DNA of 14,988 nt, taken from contig JAUMMZ010000036.1 of NCBI GenBank assembly GCA_031296755.1, positions 1-14,988 of the forward strand, written 5' to 3'. A model generated the notes under the pieces. It was not told the DNA's origin. It searched no databases and saw only the letters and a program-made list of their open reading frames with translations. This document shows positions 12,227 through 14,988 of this stretch, in pieces (positions within the stretch are counted from its first letter, which is position 1; each line of letters opens with the position of its first letter). The position numbers and the translations under genes were made by a program. Origin of the DNA: Collinsella sp. Lineage in GTDB: Bacteria; Actinomycetota; Coriobacteriia; Coriobacteriales; Coriobacteriaceae.

Positions 12227-14988
12227 ATGAAAGCGAATTCAGAAAAAACTAAGCAGAGTAAAAAAGCGACGCGCCGTGTACTGGCAGGCGTTTTGTGCGG
12301 AGCCTCCGTGTTGAGCCTGGTACTATCGCTCGTCATGCCTCCGATCTCGCAGGCCATTGCCAACGATGGTCAGGCGGGTTCTACCGAAGAAACTGTGACG
12401 GCGGGTGGTTCCTCAACTGAGTCTACTGATGTAGACGACACTACCAACGGGGATACCGAAAACCAGAATAGCGACGACGCCGAGGGCGACGAGACTGGCG
12501 ACGGTGCTGCCGAGATGGCCCCGTTGTCTGATGACGCGGAAACTGAGGGTGCTGCGCAGCCCGCGGATGATAGTAATAGCGATGAGAATGCGATTGCGCT
12601 CGCAAGCGTGAATGCTAACAAAATAGAAGGCGATGTTACTGATAAGTTCAACAACGGCGGAAACTATTGTCTGACGGGCGACGCTTGGTCGTCCAAACCG
12701 ATCAATATTAGCCAAAACACCACCATCGACCTTGCATGCTACAAGCTTTATTACAGCAGTGGTAACGACAACACCGGCAGGACTGGTTGTACATTTATTA
12801 CAATTTCATCTGGCGCTACGCTAACTGTCGAAGGTGCGGCGAAAGACTCACCGGTTGAAGATCCCAGTAGCGAGCCTGGTCAGGCGGCGAAGGTAAATTG
12901 GAACGATAGTGCTCCGCAATCACTCACATACTACGTAACTGAAAGTACGAGTACGCCTAACGGTCTTGGTACTAGCGAAAAGACCTACCAGCACACTGTT
13001 ACCAATTTCGGCGCTATCGTTGCGTGCAAAGAGGGCTATGTAAATCAAGTCATTTCTGTTGGGGAAGGCTGTACGCTTAACCTCAGCGGAGGCATGATCA
13101 CAACGCCTCGTACCCTGGGCAACGACGGTCACGTTATTTTCTCTCAAGGCACTGTCAATATTTCTGGCGGCTATGTCACCAACGGTAACGGCGGCGGCTG
13201 GGGTGGTGGCCTGTGCGTGACGGGCACAAATGCCAAGTTCAACATGACCGGCGGCGTAATCGCGGCAAACAAGGCAGCATCTGGCGGCGGCATCTATGCT
13301 GACCAGGGCGCCACGCTGAATCTATCCGGTGGTGTCATCTCGGGTAACGCTACGTATGAGGATCTCTATAACGACATCGACAATCCCAATAATGGCTATG
13401 GCGGCGGTGTCTTTACCAAAAATGCTGACGTTACAATCAAAGGAACGGCAAACATTACCAACAATCGCGTCGACTCCTATATCACTACGAAATACAACAA
13501 CGGTCTGCTCGGCGGGGGCGGTATTGCTTCTGTCAATGGCGGCAAACTGACCATGGCGGGCGGCTCCGTTACTGCCAATTACTCCCATGAGGCCGGCGGC
13601 GGTATCTACGCTGGTTTTCACAATCAACCGATCACCACGTTCTCCATGACTGGCGGCTTTATAGCGGGCAATATGTCCGACAATGCCGAGGGCGGTGGTC
13701 TCCGTATTTCTAGCGGTACTACCGGCGTTATTGAGGCAGCAAGTGCGTCCAGCAAGGTTTACATCACCAACAACAAGACCATGACGGGCAAGAGCCGCGG
13801 CGGCGACTGGGGCGGCGGTGGCATCTTTATCCAGCAGGGCGGTAAGCTCAATATCGTAAAGACGCTGATCACCAACAATGTGGCCGGCGGCTGGGGTGGC
13901 GGCGTTGGTGCTTGCCCTACGGGCGAGACGATTGTCTCTCACTCAAATGGTGCTGCAATCTACAACAATGCGGATCACGGTGAGCACTTCTCTGCCGGTG
14001 GTCATGATAAGAATTTGGACAAAAATACTAATTACATTACCCCAACCTTCAAAGAAGAGGGTCATAAGGATTTCTTCTTGGTACGCCAGGACGACAGTCA
14101 AAATACGGTTGCGGTCGTTCTTGGCAAGATGCTCGGCGGTGGCTCGGCTGGCTGGAAGGGCACTTGCGATCGTGAGAAGATAACCATCGATGCCAATGGC
14201 GGCGCCGAGGCTAAGTATATGTTCGGTCTTGAGGCTCATCCGACCAATGATGCCAAGACCGCTGCCCAAAACGCTGCGACCACTGTCATCAGTGGCAACT
14301 ACTCATACACCCACGGCGGCGGCATCATGACCAACGGCGATCTTGTCGTTGGCAAGGTCGAGGCTTTGAACGCGTATCCTGCAATCAAAGTCAAGGCAAA
14401 TAAAGTCCTTATGAAGGACGGTGCTAAGCGGAGTCTCAAAGAACATCCCTATCAGTTTAAGCTGTTGGGCGCACCTGCCAATTCAAAGAAGGCACCATGC
14501 TGGAATGAGAACGGCACGCTTAACGAAAACGGATGCGAGGCTATGCCCGCGGTTACCGTCGATGAAAACGGAGACATTCTCATTGATACGGGCGCGAACT
14601 ACCAGTCGGGCAATTACGACCTCTACCTTGTTGAAGTTCCCCCTGACCCTGATAAAGTTCCTGTCAACGAAAAAGGAACAAAGTTTGATAAGTCTATTTA
14701 CAAAATACATGTAGAGGTTAGCGATCAGCCAGTTGAAACAACGAATTTCTTGGGAATTGAGATTAAACGTTTTTCGGTCAATACAAGCGCTTCCATAGTC
14801 ACCGTCAAAAGGAAAAACGAAAAGTCTTTCACTGATCCCGGTGCAGGCGGGGGTGCGGACAGAAAGTTGGACCGCGGGGCGGTCCGGACTGGAGGTTCGC
14901 ATGTACAGCAGGGAGAAGGTCGAGCTCTTCCTCCTGGCGACGGAGGACGGCATGGGGCCGACCGCCGCCGCGAAGTTCGCGGGGGTCT
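12227..14988 (+). CDS. Large secreted surface protein (beta-helix plus pilin isopeptide-linkage domain), interrupted by an IS3-type element
   Basis: The frame is open from ATG 12227 (SD GGGGAGGAG at 12212-12220) to the window edge without a stop. Native sequence ends near residue 876 (about 14853), where an IS begins. Residues 1-46 are a signal peptide: KKATRR, a hydrophobic stretch, then PISQAIA before the likely cleavage. Residues about 47-125 are an acidic Ser/Thr/Asp/Glu linker. About 265-565 carry repeated turns such as MTGGVIAAN...GGGIYADQGATLNLSGG, typical of right-handed parallel beta-helices of the polymorphic outer-membrane-protein type. About 722-865 resemble the Spy0128/FctA pilin isopeptide-linkage domain (KANKVLMKDGAKRSLKEHPY...; FDKSIYKIHVEVSD). 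An LPxTG anchor would be expected downstream but is not in the window. Probable role: adhesin or matrix-binding protein, inactivated or released by the IS. It is more AT-rich than upstream genes. Confidence 0.82.
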   Translation, partial: MKANSEKTKQSKKATRRVLAGVLCGASVLSLVLSLVMPPISQAIANDGQAGSTEETVTAGGSSTESTDVDDTTNGDTENQNSDDAEGDETGDGAAEMAPLSDDAETEGAAQPADDSNSDENAIALASVNANKIEGDVTDKFNNGGNYCLTGDAWSSKPINISQNTTIDLACYKLYYSSGNDNTGRTGCTFITISSGATLTVEGAAKDSPVEDPSSEPGQAAKVNWNDSAPQSLTYYVTESTSTPNGLGTSEKTYQHTVTNFGAIVACKEGYVNQVISVGEGCTLNLSGGMITTPRTLGNDGHVIFSQGTVNISGGYVTNGNGGGWGGGLCVTGTNAKFNMTGGVIAANKAASGGGIYADQGATLNLSGGVISGNATYEDLYNDIDNPNNGYGGGVFTKNADVTIKGTANITNNRVDSYITTKYNNGLLGGGGIASVNGGKLTMAGGSVTANYSHEAGGGIYAGFHNQPITTFSMTGGFIAGNMSDNAEGGGLRISSGTTGVIEAASASSKVYITNNKTMTGKSRGGDWGGGGIFIQQGGKLNIVKTLITNNVAGGWGGGVGACPTGETIVSHSNGAAIYNNADHGEHFSAGGHDKNLDKNTNYITPTFKEEGHKDFFLVRQDDSQNTVAVVLGKMLGGGSAGWKGTCDREKITIDANGGAEAKYMFGLEAHPTNDAKTAAQNAATTVISGNYSYTHGGGIMTNGDLVVGKVEALNAYPAIKVKANKVLMKDGAKRSLKEHPYQFKLLGAPANSKKAPCWNENGTLNENGCEAMPAVTVDENGDILIDTGANYQSGNYDLYLVEVPPDPDKVPVNEKGTKFDKSIYKIHVEVSDQPVETTNFLGIEIKRFSVNTSASIVTVKRKNEKSFTDPGAGGGADRKLDRGAVRTGGSHVQQGEGRALPPGDGGRHGADRRREVRGG
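14854..14988 (+). mobile_element. Left end of an IS3-family-like insertion sequence (partial)
   Basis: The end starts TGCGGACAGAAAGTTGGACC; TG start and AAAGTTGGAC are common in IS3/IS150-type terminal repeats. The hairpin GGACCGC-GGG-GCGGTCC (14869-14885) follows, then an SD and the first orf. It lies inside the surface protein gene, in the same orientation. The element runs off the window, so the target duplication cannot be seen. Confidence 0.65.
14901..14988 (+). CDS. IS3-like transposase OrfA, N-terminal fragment
   Basis: Twenty-nine codons are visible from ATG 14901 (MYSREKVELFLLATEDGMGP, then TAAAKFAGV), preceded by GGAGG (14891-14895) with five bases of spacing. The sequence has the pattern of the helix-turn-helix that opens IS3-family OrfA proteins (TAAAKFAGV as first helix and turn). 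The rest lies outside the window. The reading frame of the interrupted surface gene overlaps it in a different phase. Confidence 0.65.
   Translation, partial: MYSREKVELFLLATEDGMGPTAAAKFAGV

Noticed and set aside
12370..12715. Minus-strand frames of about 95-100 residues opposite the surface gene
   Set aside because: They are antisense to the acidic linker; the Ser-rich translation is the complement of its biased codons.

Overview
The window looks like chromosomal DNA from a high-GC, Gram-positive anaerobe of the class Coriobacteriia. Collinsella is my best guess, from protein style, strong GGAGG-type ribosome binding sites and GC-rich third codon positions; this is recognition, not a database result. 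Insertion-sequence DNA appears to lie at both edges. The unusual window length and the IS-like edges suggest a draft contig that broke at repeated IS copies.

Layout. (1) 1-125: probable right end of an IS, which cuts off the 3' end of a leftward MATE efflux gene (103-1167). That gene has a MerR-type promoter. (2) 1427-5147: two overlapping rightward genes for a heterodimeric ABC exporter with one degenerate ATPase site (TM287/288 type). (3) 5364-6401: an orphan protein with a C-terminal DUF559/Vsr-like PD-(D/E)XK nuclease motif, bracketed by two copies of a palindromic repeat (family A). (4) 6637-9004: a molybdenum-cofactor operon, moaA followed four bases later by a moaC-mobB fusion. (5) 9005-9388: a structured intergenic region with a 100-bp imperfect palindrome, a terminator, a second hairpin repeat (family B) and a folded leader in front of an MFS exporter (9389-10675). 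(6) 10900-11721: a Cof-type HAD phosphatase bounded by family B hairpins. (7) 11768-12226: AT-rich DNA with dyads and a promoter. (8) 12227 to about 14853: a large secreted surface protein with signal peptide, acidic linker, beta-helix and pilin isopeptide-linkage domain. An IS3-type element starting near 14854 cuts it before any cell-wall anchor.

How the parts relate. Two efflux loci are divergently arranged at the left, and a third exporter (MFS) stands alone. The moa/mob pair makes cyclic pyranopterin monophosphate (MoaA + MoaC) and couples this to guanine-dinucleotide attachment (MobB); the other cofactor genes must be elsewhere. Most remaining genes are single-gene units separated by family A or B hairpins, which occur three times each. 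The surface protein and its upstream region are visibly more AT-rich than the rest, suggesting a separate origin.

Most worth following up: the nuclease-like gene between two family A repeats, the folded leader of the MFS gene, the conserved polarity within family A, and the moaC-mobB fusion. I saw no CRISPR array, rRNA or tRNA.
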